Source: Cyclobacteriaceae bacterium (lineage in GTDB: Bacteria > Bacteroidota > Bacteroidia > Cytophagales > Cyclobacteriaceae). Taken from it: a stretch of 64,000 nucleotides of DNA. Below the pieces are notes generated by a model. The model had not been told where the DNA came from and searched no databases. It was given only the letters and a program-made list of their open reading frames with translations. This document shows, piece after piece, positions 31,879-41,033 of this stretch. Each line of letters begins with the position of its first letter. Position 1 is the first letter of the stretch. Position numbers and translations under genes: made by a program. The DNA is taken from assembly GCA_022841475.1 (NCBI GenBank), contig JALHRJ010000009.1, forward strand, positions 1-64,000, given 5' to 3'.

Positions 31879-33222
31879 ATGGAACATAAGTATATTCTCG
31901 TACTCGGGGCAGGCCGCTCGTCTGCTTCGCTAATCCGGTACTTACTTCAACATGCTGACGAAAATAATTGGACACTGACCGTGGGTGATATTTCTGAGGC
32001 AATTGCACGTGAGCGAATTGCTGACTTTAAAACGGGCCGAACGGTTGAATTTAATATGGAAGATAGAGAACGCAGTCGCAAAGCAATTGCTGCGTCTGAT
32101 GTTGTGGTTTCGTTGCTGCCGGCTCATTTACACCTGATGGCGGCTGCCATCTGCCTCGAAGAAAAGAAGCATTTACTCACGGCCAGTTATGTGTCGGATC
32201 AAATGAAAGCACTTGACACAGAAGCCAAATCAAAGGATCTTCTTTTTCTTAACGAATGTGGGCTCGATCCTGGAATCGATCATATGAGTGCCATGCAATT
32301 GATAGATAAGATTAAGGCTGAAGGTGGACGACTTACTTCCTTTGAATCGTTTACAGGCGGATTGATTGCACCGGAGACGGATCCGGAAAATCCATGGCGG
32401 TACAAATTTACCTGGAACCCACGTAACGTTGTTATGGCTGGCCAAGGGACTGCCAGGTTTTTGCAAGATGGACAATATAAATTCATTCCTTACCAACAGC
32501 TATTTAAAAGAACCACCTCCGTTGTGGTGCCTGGCTATGGCGAGTATGAAGGTTATGCCAACCGCGACTCATTGAAATACCTGGAGACATATAATTTGCA
32601 CAGGATTAAAACCATGTTGCGCGGAACCCTTCGCAATAAGGGATATTGCAGCACCTGGAATATTTTGGTGCAGTTGGGATGTTGTGACGACACCTATCCA
32701 ATGGAAAATGTTGGATTAATGTCCCATCGCAATTTCATAAACTCGTTTCTCAATTTCCATCCTTCCATGACCGTGGAAGAAAAATTATGTTCGGCTTTTA
32801 ACCTTACAGAACAAAGTGAGGAGATGGCGAGATTGCGCTGGAGCGGATTCTTTTCCAATGAATTAATTGGCCTGGAAAAAGGAACCCCTGCGCAACTCCT
32901 TGAACATATTCTTTCTAAGAAATGGAAATTGAAACAAGGTGAAAAAGATTTAATTGTGATGTGGCATCGATTTCGCTTTGAAAAGAACGGAATGCAAAGA
33001 GAAATTCAAGCTCATTTGACAGCCACAGGCGATGATGAAATCAACACAGCTATGGCGAAAACGGTGGGATTACCTCTGGCGATTGCTACAAAACTATTGC
33101 TGCAAGGAAAGATTTTGAGTAGGGGAGTAATCATCCCTGTGATAAAAGAAATTTATGATCCTGTATTACTAGAACTCACTAAGTTAGGAATCAGTCTTGT
33201 GGAACGCGAGACTAACGTCTGA
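31879..33222 (+). CDS. Saccharopine dehydrogenase family protein
   Basis: The product has 447 residues. The N-terminal Rossmann domain has YILVLGAGRSSASLIRYLL (GxGxxx dinucleotide loop), followed by LTVGDISEAIARERI and VVVSLLPAHLHLMAAAICLEEKKHLLTASYVSD, then FLNECGLDPGIDHMSAM. This is the Lys9-like LOR/SDH family that oxidises saccharopine to glutamate and aminoadipate semialdehyde, or makes it in reverse. SFTGGLIAPETDPENPWRYKFTWNP follows, with the typical saccharopine-binding region. A plain lysine pathway is not certain for this organism; other members use carboxynorspermidine. The C-terminus overlaps the convergent acyltransferase gene by 11 bases. Confidence 0.87.
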   Translation: MEHKYILVLGAGRSSASLIRYLLQHADENNWTLTVGDISEAIARERIADFKTGRTVEFNMEDRERSRKAIAASDVVVSLLPAHLHLMAAAICLEEKKHLLTASYVSDQMKALDTEAKSKDLLFLNECGLDPGIDHMSAMQLIDKIKAEGGRLTSFESFTGGLIAPETDPENPWRYKFTWNPRNVVMAGQGTARFLQDGQYKFIPYQQLFKRTTSVVVPGYGEYEGYANRDSLKYLETYNLHRIKTMLRGTLRNKGYCSTWNILVQLGCCDDTYPMENVGLMSHRNFINSFLNFHPSMTVEEKLCSAFNLTEQSEEMARLRWSGFFSNELIGLEKGTPAQLLEHILSKKWKLKQGEKDLIVMWHRFRFEKNGMQREIQAHLTATGDDEINTAMAKTVGLPLAIATKLLLQGKILSRGVIIPVIKEIYDPVLLELTKLGISLVERETNV

Positions 33223-34267
33223 GAATAACACTGAGTGGAAGCGATAAAAAGTAAATCCCGGAAATAAAAACTGAGCCGGAAATCACAAAACAGATACCCG
33301 TCTGGATAAGATAAAAGATTGGCGACAACACCATACCCAAAACATATTTTAGCGAGCCGGTGAATTGAGGATCGGAAACTTTGTTCTTCAACACCCATTG
33401 AATGATCAATGCCGGTATTAAGTGATTTATGTATTGATACAGATATAAGGGGTTTAACCAGCGGCTCACGCCTTGTTTTTTACTTACAGGCATGGATCCT
33501 GTTGGGTTATAATGATCCACCAATGCCTGATCGGATTTTAGTTGTTCAAATAAGTCTTTTTTTAATTGCCGATTTGCCTTCAGGTAAGCTACTCTTTCTT
33601 CGTACTGTTCAGGATTGATATTCAGAATCAGAGTCTTAAGTTCATCGGCCGTTTTTTTCAAAAGGATGTCCAGATTCTCCTGATTGGTATTAGCGGGCTG
33701 CACATAATTGTTCACTAAAATCGGGTTGCCAAAAGTTACTAATACAGGCGCCCGAAAGTCGTCATGTGAATCGTATTGTATCCCAACGGGCACAATCTTA
33801 ACACCCAATTTCCAGATATGCTTTTCTTCGGCAGCGAGCGCAATGCGGGCAAACCCTTTTTGTAAGTCTCTCAGATAATAATGATAGTTATGATTGCCTT
33901 CTCCAAAAATCAAGATGGATTTTCCGTGGCTCAGAATGTTTACACAACTATCAATCATCTTATCATTTTTTCGCAGTGTGCTAAAGCCATCTCGAAAACG
34001 ATAGACGGGTAACATTTGAATGGTTGTTAAAAATTTCTTAGCCAATGGTTTATCAAAAACGTTGGCGCGGGTTAACGACCACGGTGCACGCTGCATACTG
34101 CAGATCATCAGGATGGCATCCAGAAAAGCATTTTGATGATTCGCTACAAAAATTACCGGTCCATCCGGAATGGGCGAGAGTTTATGAATTTGCCACCGAC
34201 TAAAATAAAACCAAACGGCTATGCGACAGTAATTTTTTAAGGTATAGTAAATTATTTTCTGAATCAA
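33212..34267 (-). CDS. PlsC-like 1-acyl-glycerol-3-phosphate acyltransferase family protein
   Basis: The product has about 351 residues from a TTG at 34267, nine bases after the BASS gene stop; the frame is open to 34360 but that part is inside the BASS gene. The start gives MIQKIIYYTLKNYCRIAVWFYFSRWQIH. The acyltransferase boxes are visible: VANHQNAFLDAIL (NHxxxxD with Gln-Asn-Ala-Phe-Leu), FRDGFSTL (where box II often has R), LIFGEGNHNYHYYLRDLQKGFARIAL (box III EGN/T) and VKIVPVGIQYDSH (box IV). The C-terminal part has two or three membrane helices (FYLIQTGICFVISGSVFISGIYF). It may load acyl chains into phospholipids or another acceptor; an added N-terminal lipid step is not shown. Confidence 0.82.
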   Translation of the reverse strand: MIQKIIYYTLKNYCRIAVWFYFSRWQIHKLSPIPDGPVIFVANHQNAFLDAILMICSMQRAPWSLTRANVFDKPLAKKFLTTIQMLPVYRFRDGFSTLRKNDKMIDSCVNILSHGKSILIFGEGNHNYHYYLRDLQKGFARIALAAEEKHIWKLGVKIVPVGIQYDSHDDFRAPVLVTFGNPILVNNYVQPANTNQENLDILLKKTADELKTLILNINPEQYEERVAYLKANRQLKKDLFEQLKSDQALVDHYNPTGSMPVSKKQGVSRWLNPLYLYQYINHLIPALIIQWVLKNKVSDPQFTGSLKYVLGMVLSPIFYLIQTGICFVISGSVFISGIYFLSLPLSVILRR

Positions 34268-34275
34268 TGGCTTTC

Positions 34276-35187
34276 TTAGGATTGAATGACTTGTGGAAAT
34301 GTTCGTCTTCGCATGATGGCTGAAAAGGCAAAACCGGAAATAAGATGCCATACTCCCCACCAGGCTGCAACAACAGCCATCGCTGTATTGCCATCGAAGA
34401 AATTGAAAATAAGAATTAACGCCAGTCCGGAATTTTGAATTCCGGTCTCGATGGCAACAGTACGATTTACCGACTCTTCGTTTTTTAGCACAGCACTAAA
34501 ATAATAGGCAGCTAACAATGCAAGACCATTGTGCAATAGTACAATCCAGAATACATCTCCCAGGTATGCGGCAAAACCATCCTGATTATTCAATACAGCT
34601 ACAACGATAAAGCCTGTGAGCATAAGCATTGAGAGCAACCGAATAGGGCCGGAAATTTTTTTACTAAATGACGAGAAGTATGAGTTAACCAACATGCCCA
34701 CTATCAATGGAATGAGTAAGATAGAAACCATATTAATGAAAAGTGAAACAAAGTCAATTTCAAAATTCTTTATTTCCGTTGATAATGATGGAACCACGGA
34801 GGCCCATACAAAAAAACTTGCGGGAGTAATGATGAAGGCGACCAGGGAAGAGAAGGCTGTTAATGTTACTGACAATGCGACATGACCTCGTGCTAATTGG
34901 GAAAAGAAATTAGATACGTTCCCTCCCGGGCAGCAAGCTACTAATAACATGCCCAAGGCAATGCCTGGGCTTATAGGAAGAACTGAGATAAGAATCACAG
35001 TAAGTAAGGGAAGCAAAACAAACTGGGATAACAAACCGGTGGCTACCGTTTTTTTTTGATTCATCAACTGGGTAAAGTGCGGCCACTGAATATCAAGCGC
35101 CACACCAAACATAATGATGGCAAGGCAAATGTTTAGTATAGTAAGACTGCCAGAAGAGAAATGAATAGAGATAGGTTCTGTATCCAA
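34276..35187 (-). CDS. Bile acid:sodium symporter (BASS) family transporter
   Basis: The product has 303 residues with nine or ten membrane helices. The diagnostic ACCPGGNVSNFFSQLARGHVALSVTLTAFSSL crossover is present, with PGGNVSN as the sodium and substrate motif. The second discontinuous helix contains ETGIQNSGLALILIF, the ...E.G.QN.. ion site of the family. Substrates of bacterial members include pantoate, small carboxylates and bile-acid-like compounds; none is predictable here. The acyltransferase gene follows nine bases downstream on the same strand. Upstream is rnhA, also on the minus strand, 44 bases away. Confidence 0.88.
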   Translation of the reverse strand: MDTEPISIHFSSGSLTILNICLAIIMFGVALDIQWPHFTQLMNQKKTVATGLLSQFVLLPLLTVILISVLPISPGIALGMLLVACCPGGNVSNFFSQLARGHVALSVTLTAFSSLVAFIITPASFFVWASVVPSLSTEIKNFEIDFVSLFINMVSILLIPLIVGMLVNSYFSSFSKKISGPIRLLSMLMLTGFIVVAVLNNQDGFAAYLGDVFWIVLLHNGLALLAAYYFSAVLKNEESVNRTVAIETGIQNSGLALILIFNFFDGNTAMAVVAAWWGVWHLISGFAFSAIMRRRTFPQVIQS

Positions 35188-35231
35188 AGCAAAGGGTTTA
35201 GGTCGCTAAATATACAGGATTCGACAAATAA

Positions 35232-35696
35232 CTAATCCTGCTTGTTTTGATTTTCTTCATACCAAGCATCAATCCGTAAATCATCACTCAAGGCGGCTGA
35301 CACTGCCAATTGATCACAACGCTCATTTTCCAGATGGCCTGCATGACCTTTCACCCAAACAAATTTGGGTTTGAATTTATGATGGAGGGGAATATACCGT
35401 TCCCATAAATCGGCATTTGCTTTTTTTGCAAAGTTTTTTTTCTGCCAACCCCACAGCCAACCTTTCTCAACAGCATCCACTACATATTTCGAATCTGAGT
35501 AAATGGTTACGGATATCCCTAATTTCTTAATAGACTCAAGGCCAATAATTACCGCCATCAATTCCATCCGATTGTTGGTGGTCAGGCGAAATCCATCTGA
35601 AAGTTCTTTTACATGGTTGTTGAATTTCAAAATGGTGCCATACCCTCCCGGGCCTGGATTGCCTTGTGCTGCTCCATCTGTGTAAATGCGAATCAT
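35232..35696 (-). CDS. rnhA: Ribonuclease HI
   Basis: The product has 154 residues. It cuts the RNA strand of RNA-DNA hybrids. The four carboxylates are in place: D7 in IYTDGAAQGNPG, E45 in NRMELMAVIIGLE, D67 in IYSDSKYVVDAV and D128 in ENERCDQLA, with the KGHAGHLENERCD loop carrying the flexible His. GW(L)WGWQKKNFAKKANADLW is the usual basic handle region. Length is normal. The first 4 bases overlap the end of marC (ATGA), so the two are translationally coupled. Confidence 0.96.
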   Translation of the reverse strand: MIRIYTDGAAQGNPGPGGYGTILKFNNHVKELSDGFRLTTNNRMELMAVIIGLESIKKLGISVTIYSDSKYVVDAVEKGWLWGWQKKNFAKKANADLWERYIPLHHKFKPKFVWVKGHAGHLENERCDQLAVSAALSDDLRIDAWYEENQNKQD

Positions 35697-36262
35697 CCGA
35701 AACTAACATTATCTTTAAAAATCTTTACGGCAATCGCCAACAGGATTACACCAAACACTCTGCGCAAAACCGCAAAGACTGACTTGCCGAGTTTGCGCTC
35801 CAACCACGATGAGGAACGTAACACTAAGTAGACAAAAAGTAGATTAAGCAGAATACCAATAAGGATATTAGTTTGATCGTATACGGCACGTAGCGAAAGA
35901 ATGGTTGTGAGCGTTCCCGCTCCGGCAATGAGTGGAAAAGCCAACGGTACTATGGAACCAGACCCATGCGAATCCGGATCGTCCCGGATCAAGGTCATCC
36001 CAAGAATCATTTCCATTGCCACAATAAAGATTACAATAGCACCGGCTACAGCAAAAGATTCTACATCGAGTCCGAATAGTTTTAAGATGGACTGACCTAG
36101 GAAAAGAAAACCGACCATAAGTACTGCTGAAATAATGGTGGCCTTTTCAGCATGGATTCTTCCCTCACGTTTTTTAATGGTAATAATAAAAGGAATAGCT
36201 CCGATAATATCGATTACGGAAAATAGGATCAGCGATACCGAGAAAATTTCTTTGAAGTTCAT
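35693..36262 (-). CDS. MarC family integral membrane protein
   Basis: The product has 189 residues with about six helices. The hallmark opening FSVSLILFSVIDIIGAIPFIITIKKR, the middle FAVAGAIVIFIVAMEMILGM and IVPLAFPLIAGAGTLTTILSL (the conserved P...P.AGPG-like loop), and the closing LRRVFGVILLAIAVKIF are typical of the family. The biological role of MarC proteins is not settled; despite the name they are not antibiotic pumps of the mar system. It is upstream of rnhA and overlaps it by 4 bases. Confidence 0.9.
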   Translation of the reverse strand: MNFKEIFSVSLILFSVIDIIGAIPFIITIKKREGRIHAEKATIISAVLMVGFLFLGQSILKLFGLDVESFAVAGAIVIFIVAMEMILGMTLIRDDPDSHGSGSIVPLAFPLIAGAGTLTTILSLRAVYDQTNILIGILLNLLFVYLVLRSSSWLERKLGKSVFAVLRRVFGVILLAIAVKIFKDNVSFG

Positions 36263-36336
36263 TGGAGTAATTGAACTTCAAAAGTAGCAGAAATAAAACA
36301 GGTGTCCTATTTTCTAAAGCAGGGCACTTAGGTTGA

Positions 36337-37671
36337 CTAAAAGAAAATCTGGTATTGTACTACCACCTGATTTCTTCTGCCGCTTCGGATTAACTCCGCG
36401 CTTTGTTGCTCATAGTACGGTCTGCTTTGGTAGTCGAGTGTGATTTTGCTGGTATGACCATTTATCAGCCAGTTAACTCCAACATCATATACATTCATTT
36501 GTTTATCAAGTCGATCATAACTACCGCTTTGCAGGGATGCGTAGGGCATGAGTGTTCCATGGCCTTCACCAAACAAATCTTTCTTCATCAGATAACCTAC
36601 TTGTGTGTACCAGACTTTTCCGGTGCCAAACATAGGAAACGCATTTCCCTGGCTACCTCCCGGATACGGTCCGGTTACAGACGAAGCAGGATTCATGATT
36701 CCATTATAACGCAGGTATCCCGGACCGAAATCATACTGATAGTATCCGACATAGGCATTAAGGGCTGTTCCTTTTTCTGAATTAACGGGTGCATCATAGA
36801 ATACTGCTGCTGACCACAGGTTCATGGAATGATAGGTTGTGTCTATAGTTTCTTGTGTCCATGTGGCTTTACTTTGTGTGATAAATCCAGCTTCGAGATT
36901 GAGTACTTTCTTTTTTCCTAAATAGGTGCCCGCCATATAGGGTGTTGTGTGTGGTTCGCTATCAAAAAAGTTATAGATAAATAGTCCCTGATACTGTTTT
37001 TGATGGCCATGTTGTGAAAAAGTAGCATTCGATGACAAGGGAGGTAGCGGAGCACCATTGGTAGTAATCGGAAAAGGATCACTTAATATTAAACGGTAGT
37101 CCAGTTTACCTAACTGGCCGCGGGCATACATACTAAGCTTACGCGTAAACTCATCTGTTTGGTCAACGGTTGCTTGTGCGAATATGGGCACATCCATGGT
37201 CATGATGGAGGTTATACCGGGCTGAGTGAATCTCGAAAGACCATTGGTTCCCGTAAGGCCACCACCGAGTATAAGTTTTTCACTTCCCTTAGTTACTCTG
37301 TATTCTCCGAGGGCATCATGAAAAAATGCCTGCAACTTCCGGTTGCCTGCATTTTGAGACAGGTAGTTGAAATTATTCTGCCCGAATTGAAAATAGACGA
37401 ACACCCGATCTGAAACCTGACCATACATTTGAATGCGAGTTCTTCGCAGGCCAATATCAAATGTTTCGTTGGCCGGCTCACTCATCACCCGTGTTCCTGG
37501 ATTACTTTGGTTATATCTAAACCAGATTTGATTAAGAAAGGTGACTTTGAAGTAATGACTTCCATCATCATTGAGATTGAGCTTCAGTTCATTGATTTCT
37601 TTTGATTTCTCCTGGGCCTGCGCAAAACTGCAAAGGCATAGAAAGATCATGGAAGCAAGAATTTTGTTCAT
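36337..37671 (-). CDS. Outer-membrane porin-like protein (polyphosphate-selective porin type)
   Basis: The product has 444 residues. Signal peptide MNKILASMIFLCLCSFAQAQ. The mature part opens with LNDDGSHYFKVTFLNQIWFRYN, then has LRRTRIQMYGQVSDRVFVYFQFGQNNFNYL, the usual start of OprP/OprO-like or porin-type barrels in this phylum, and about 14-16 amphipathic strands. It ends RNQVVVQYQIFF, with the final Phe typical of BAM substrates. Anion or carboxylate transport across the outer membrane is likely. It lies 55 bases downstream of the SulP transporter on the same strand, so it may let the anion (bicarbonate or sulfate) through to that transporter. Confidence 0.8.
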   Translation of the reverse strand: MNKILASMIFLCLCSFAQAQEKSKEINELKLNLNDDGSHYFKVTFLNQIWFRYNQSNPGTRVMSEPANETFDIGLRRTRIQMYGQVSDRVFVYFQFGQNNFNYLSQNAGNRKLQAFFHDALGEYRVTKGSEKLILGGGLTGTNGLSRFTQPGITSIMTMDVPIFAQATVDQTDEFTRKLSMYARGQLGKLDYRLILSDPFPITTNGAPLPPLSSNATFSQHGHQKQYQGLFIYNFFDSEPHTTPYMAGTYLGKKKVLNLEAGFITQSKATWTQETIDTTYHSMNLWSAAVFYDAPVNSEKGTALNAYVGYYQYDFGPGYLRYNGIMNPASSVTGPYPGGSQGNAFPMFGTGKVWYTQVGYLMKKDLFGEGHGTLMPYASLQSGSYDRLDKQMNVYDVGVNWLINGHTSKITLDYQSRPYYEQQSAELIRSGRRNQVVVQYQIFF

Positions 37672-37726
37672 AGCTTATAACTTTTAGATAAAAATAAGCA
37701 GTGAATCTTTAATTCACATTTTTCTT

Positions 37727-39925
37727 TTATACAGCTTGAGCTTCCTTTTGGTAGATCAGGGAAATAAAATCTTCAGCAAACTTAGCGGTGTACAGAATTT
37801 CTGAAGGTTCCAACAGCGTACGTTTCTTATAAAAGATAAGTCTATTGCGATGGCATTCGATATGCATATCCTCCCGGTTTTCAAGAAATTGCAAAATCGG
37901 CTCTGTAAAGAAATGGCGGACAGCACTTTCGTTGTTTCCTCTCAAGTAATATTTCTCTGAGAATTTCGGATGGTTGTCAAAGTCGATATCTTTTCCGGAA
38001 ACACTCTCAAACAATTTAGACCAAAGGCCTTCGGGCTCGAGAGCGAAATCGGGAATCAGTATATTGGTTTCAGATGCCTGGATGATGGTTATCTGAAATT
38101 CCTGCTGGGACTGACGCGCTCCTTCTATCAGAGTGATGTCGGATGCTTCAAGCCGGGCATGCTCAACGTATTTGAAAAGGATATTCTCTTCGAATGGAAT
38201 TTTATGGCCATTGTGCAACGGAAAGTCTTTGTACTTCAAAGCAATTCTGGCTTTTTGTGGGTAATAGGTCCACTCGTTGTTTTCAGCAAACTTTCTTAAT
38301 TCCAATTGTCGAGGACTGAGTTTGATTTCAATCTTATTTTGGTGCTCAAGCGAAAATTTACGCGAGGCTAGCGGGTGATTTGAAAATGGTTTGAACCGAT
38401 CGAACCCAACGGACACCAGCGAACCACCGGCATAGGCACATTCTTCTTCCAGGTGATGGAGGTATTCCATAAAACTATGATCCATAAAATGAGCTTCCGA
38501 AAAATCAACTACGATTTTTTTTCTTCGGTCGAGGGGTTCAAAAGCTTTTCGGAACCCAAGAAGATTTGAGAAAATGGCCGATTCTTTAATCTTAATAAAA
38601 TATTCATCGGCTTGCACACTCAATTCGTAATGAGCCTTGAACAGACTTCTCAGGGGCACTCCATTGAGTACATGAAAAAAGAATTTCATCAGGATGCCAG
38701 CGGCTACGCCTATCAACAAATCCGTAGAGACAGTAACAATAATTGTTACAGTGAAGATGAAGAGTTGTTCGGATCCAATTTTATAGGTTTTAAAAAATTC
38801 ATTGGGGGAGGCAAGCCGGAAGGCTACAGCAATCAGCAGTGCTGCCAATGCCGTGTTGGGTATCATCTCAATGACGGGAATAAAAAACAACATCGCTACC
38901 AGTAAAAAGAAACCATGAAAAAAATTACTCCATTTGGTGCGCGCACCGAAAGAAATGTTTGCCGAACTACGTGCTACTTCTGATATCATAGGTAGCCCTC
39001 CCAATAAGCCAGATAGTGCATTTCCAGCGCCCACGGCCATCAGGTCTTTATTAGGATTTGAGATTCGTTTCCAGGGATCCAATCCATCAATGGCTTTCAC
39101 GGTTAGTAACGATTCGAGGCTGTTGACGAAAAGAAACATGATGACGTATTTCCAGAACACCAGACTTCCTATGGCAGAAAAGTCAGCGTTCAATCCGAGG
39201 GTTCCCCAAAAGTCGCCAATACTCACCATGTCAAAAGCAGGCTCCGTATGTTTGAAGTCCATGACCAAAGCCAGCGGAATGGTTACCAGTAATACCACCA
39301 GTGGGGCCGGAATTTTTTTAGCGAATTTTCCTTTCAGTAAGGGCAGACCAAAAATTATGACCAGACTAAGTATGCCAATAAAAGTAACGCGCGGATCTTC
39401 ATGAATGATGGAGTCTGGAATCATTTGGAAAAGTTCCAGGGGCTCTTTTCCTTTTAGCAATGCAGGATCAATCCCCAACAGAATATGAATTTGTTTTGAG
39501 AAAATAATTAAGCCAATCGCGGCAAGCATACCATGCACAGCCGAGTGTGGAAAAAAATCACTGAGTGATCCAATCTTTAGATAGCCAAATCCAATTTGAA
39601 TAATGGACGCTACAACAATTACCCCGAGGGCTAACTTCCAACCTTCAGCACCTCCGCCCAATTCTGTAACGGCACCGGCACAAATTGTAATAAGCCCGGC
39701 CGCAGGACCTTTTATCGTGAGTTTTGAGCCAGCAAAAAAACTTACAAACAAACCACCGACCATCGCGGTAAGAACACCCATGGCTGGTGGAAACTCACTC
39801 GCTTTTGCAATCCCCAAACTAAGGGGTAATGCCAGCAAAAAAACCATGAAACCAGAAACTGCATCAGCAGTCCAGTTTTGTTTAAATCCCTCAAGTCCGT
39901 CTTTAGGAATGGCAATTGTTTTCAT
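37727..39925 (-). CDS. SulP family anion transporter with STAS domain
   Basis: The product has 732 residues from the ATG at 39925; an ATG at 39961 would add 12 residues but lies further from the usual SulP start. SulP membrane domain: AVSGFMVFLLALPLSLGIAKASEFPPAMGVLTAMVGG, KGPAAGLITICAGAV, and SLESLLTVKAIDGLDPWKRISNPNKDLMAVGAGNALSGLLGGLPMISEVARSSANISFGARTKWSNFFHGFF (the strongly conserved ion-site region). A STAS-like domain is at about residues 490-570 with VVDFSEAHFMDHSFMEYLHHLEEECAYAGG. About 170 more residues of unknown type follow. SulP proteins carry sulfate or bicarbonate; next to dabAB bicarbonate is the more likely substrate, which is inference. Confidence 0.9.
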   Translation of the reverse strand: MKTIAIPKDGLEGFKQNWTADAVSGFMVFLLALPLSLGIAKASEFPPAMGVLTAMVGGLFVSFFAGSKLTIKGPAAGLITICAGAVTELGGGAEGWKLALGVIVVASIIQIGFGYLKIGSLSDFFPHSAVHGMLAAIGLIIFSKQIHILLGIDPALLKGKEPLELFQMIPDSIIHEDPRVTFIGILSLVIIFGLPLLKGKFAKKIPAPLVVLLVTIPLALVMDFKHTEPAFDMVSIGDFWGTLGLNADFSAIGSLVFWKYVIMFLFVNSLESLLTVKAIDGLDPWKRISNPNKDLMAVGAGNALSGLLGGLPMISEVARSSANISFGARTKWSNFFHGFFLLVAMLFFIPVIEMIPNTALAALLIAVAFRLASPNEFFKTYKIGSEQLFIFTVTIIVTVSTDLLIGVAAGILMKFFFHVLNGVPLRSLFKAHYELSVQADEYFIKIKESAIFSNLLGFRKAFEPLDRRKKIVVDFSEAHFMDHSFMEYLHHLEEECAYAGGSLVSVGFDRFKPFSNHPLASRKFSLEHQNKIEIKLSPRQLELRKFAENNEWTYYPQKARIALKYKDFPLHNGHKIPFEENILFKYVEHARLEASDITLIEGARQSQQEFQITIIQASETNILIPDFALEPEGLWSKLFESVSGKDIDFDNHPKFSEKYYLRGNNESAVRHFFTEPILQFLENREDMHIECHRNRLIFYKKRTLLEPSEILYTAKFAEDFISLIYQKEAQAV

Positions 39926-40055
39926 TTTTGATTCTGTCGTGTGCCTTTGGAAATCAGACACGGTTAATAAATTATTTCAAAAGAGTAATAGTCTTGCTCC
40001 ACAAATACAGGAGACAAACTATCCACAGCCATCTGTGAATTTTGAAAAACTGAAA

Positions 40056-40409
40056 TCAGATCAGAAGTACCCGATGCAGGGTAAAGAGAGGGGGTTGTGT
40101 ATCAAAGTGCTCTTTAGGAAGAGACCAGGTTACTCGTATGGGCTCAAATTTTTGAAGTTCACTGAAAAGCTCGATAAAGCTTATCCCGACCACGGAATCA
40201 TTTTTGCCTTCGCGTTCTTCACTGTTTACTTCTTCAAAAATGAGATGCGTTAAGAAATCGATGGATCGCTCCGATTTGTTCAGGCTCTTGGTATAGAGAC
40301 TTTCAGGGTATGTTTCCGGAGTTGCCATCAATACCGCAGGCGCCAACAATTCGAAACTGAAAAGCAGGACGGCAAAGAGTCTTAAAATCTTACTATACCG
40401 AAAAGGCAT
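40056..40409 (-). CDS. 117-residue exported protein, copy A of a divergent pair
   Basis: A basic N-terminus and one hydrophobic segment (RLFAVLLFSFELLAPAVLMA) form a signal or anchor. A SIDFLTHLIFEEVNSEEREGKND stretch and a C-terminal LFTLHRVLLI follow. It has the same length, the same order of blocks and similar words as the gene that diverges from it (40595-40948): LIFEE against LLFEE, EREGKND against KEGKGAN, and an ending TLHRVLLI against YLANRAILV. No known domain. It lies between the SulP gene and the dabAB genes, pointing toward SulP, and may be cotranscribed with it. The C-terminal RVLLI / RAILV is not a typical sorting signal. Confidence 0.65.
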   Translation of the reverse strand: MPFRYSKILRLFAVLLFSFELLAPAVLMATPETYPESLYTKSLNKSERSIDFLTHLIFEEVNSEEREGKNDSVVGISFIELFSELQKFEPIRVTWSLPKEHFDTQPPLFTLHRVLLI

Positions 40410-40580
40410 TGCACCGGGGTTTTAACAAATGTCTGATATAAAATCTGAATCTTCCTAATGTGTTTGTCCTTTTCGGGAAACAACCGATTGTTTTGATATT
40501 TTTTTGATCGAGCGTATTCTTTAAAGAGAGCTTGCAGTCATTTCTGTTGTCGTTCATTCTTTTGCTGTCTCAGAAAATTA

Positions 40581-40588
40581 TACCTTTG
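40581..40588 (+). promoter_or_regulatory. Promoter -7 element TACCTTTG of the second 117-residue gene
   Basis: This is an exact TAnnTTTG match with a TTTG at 40561-40564 upstream (16 bases between), a fair -33. The ATG at 40595 is only 6 bases after the element, so the mRNA would be leaderless or nearly so. Confidence 0.6.
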
Positions 40589-40594
40589 TGTTTT

Positions 40595-40948
40595 ATGAAC
40601 AAAAGAAAAGGCATCCGAACTCTTACCAGTATTATGCTGGTTTTCTTCTTGTTTGCCCCAGTGGTAATCCGTTCGGTACAGGCCTATACCGATAGTAGTT
40701 TAAAAAAAATTGGCTCCGCTAAAACCTCGGGAGTTCCAACAAAAGCGGATTCTCAACTTTTGTTTGAAGAGAAGGTAAAAGAAGGGAAAGGTGCAAATCA
40801 AATGCATACTCAACTTCCCCTTCTCTATGTAATTGCGGAATTCTTTTTAGTGACTCCCGAGAAGTCTAAGAATTATACCTTCAATCGGGGTTCTTGCAAC
40901 TTTCAAGGCACTCCACGCTATCTCGCCAATCGTGCCATCCTCGTTTGA
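40595..40948 (+). CDS. 117-residue exported protein, copy B of a divergent pair
   Basis: From the ATG at 40595 the product has 117 residues, the same as copy A; the open frame before it (to 40532) lies upstream of the promoter, so it is not translated. MNKRKGIRTLTSIMLVFFLFAPVVIRSVQA is the signal or anchor, then SQLLFEEKVKEGKGANQ, QLPLLYVIAEFFLV, and the end GTPRYLANRAILV. One Cys occurs in GSCNFQG. It precedes dabA by 85 bases on the same strand, so it is probably expressed with it. No family is recognised. The position beside a bicarbonate-related membrane complex suggests an accessory or regulatory subunit, which is inference. Confidence 0.65.
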   Translation: MNKRKGIRTLTSIMLVFFLFAPVVIRSVQAYTDSSLKKIGSAKTSGVPTKADSQLLFEEKVKEGKGANQMHTQLPLLYVIAEFFLVTPEKSKNYTFNRGSCNFQGTPRYLANRAILV

Positions 40949-41033
40949 TTCGGACTTTCATTTGCTTATAGATCCTGTGGGATCTTTCTAATTCCGATCA
41001 AGAATTAAACGGTGGTAATCTTGCCACACAACA

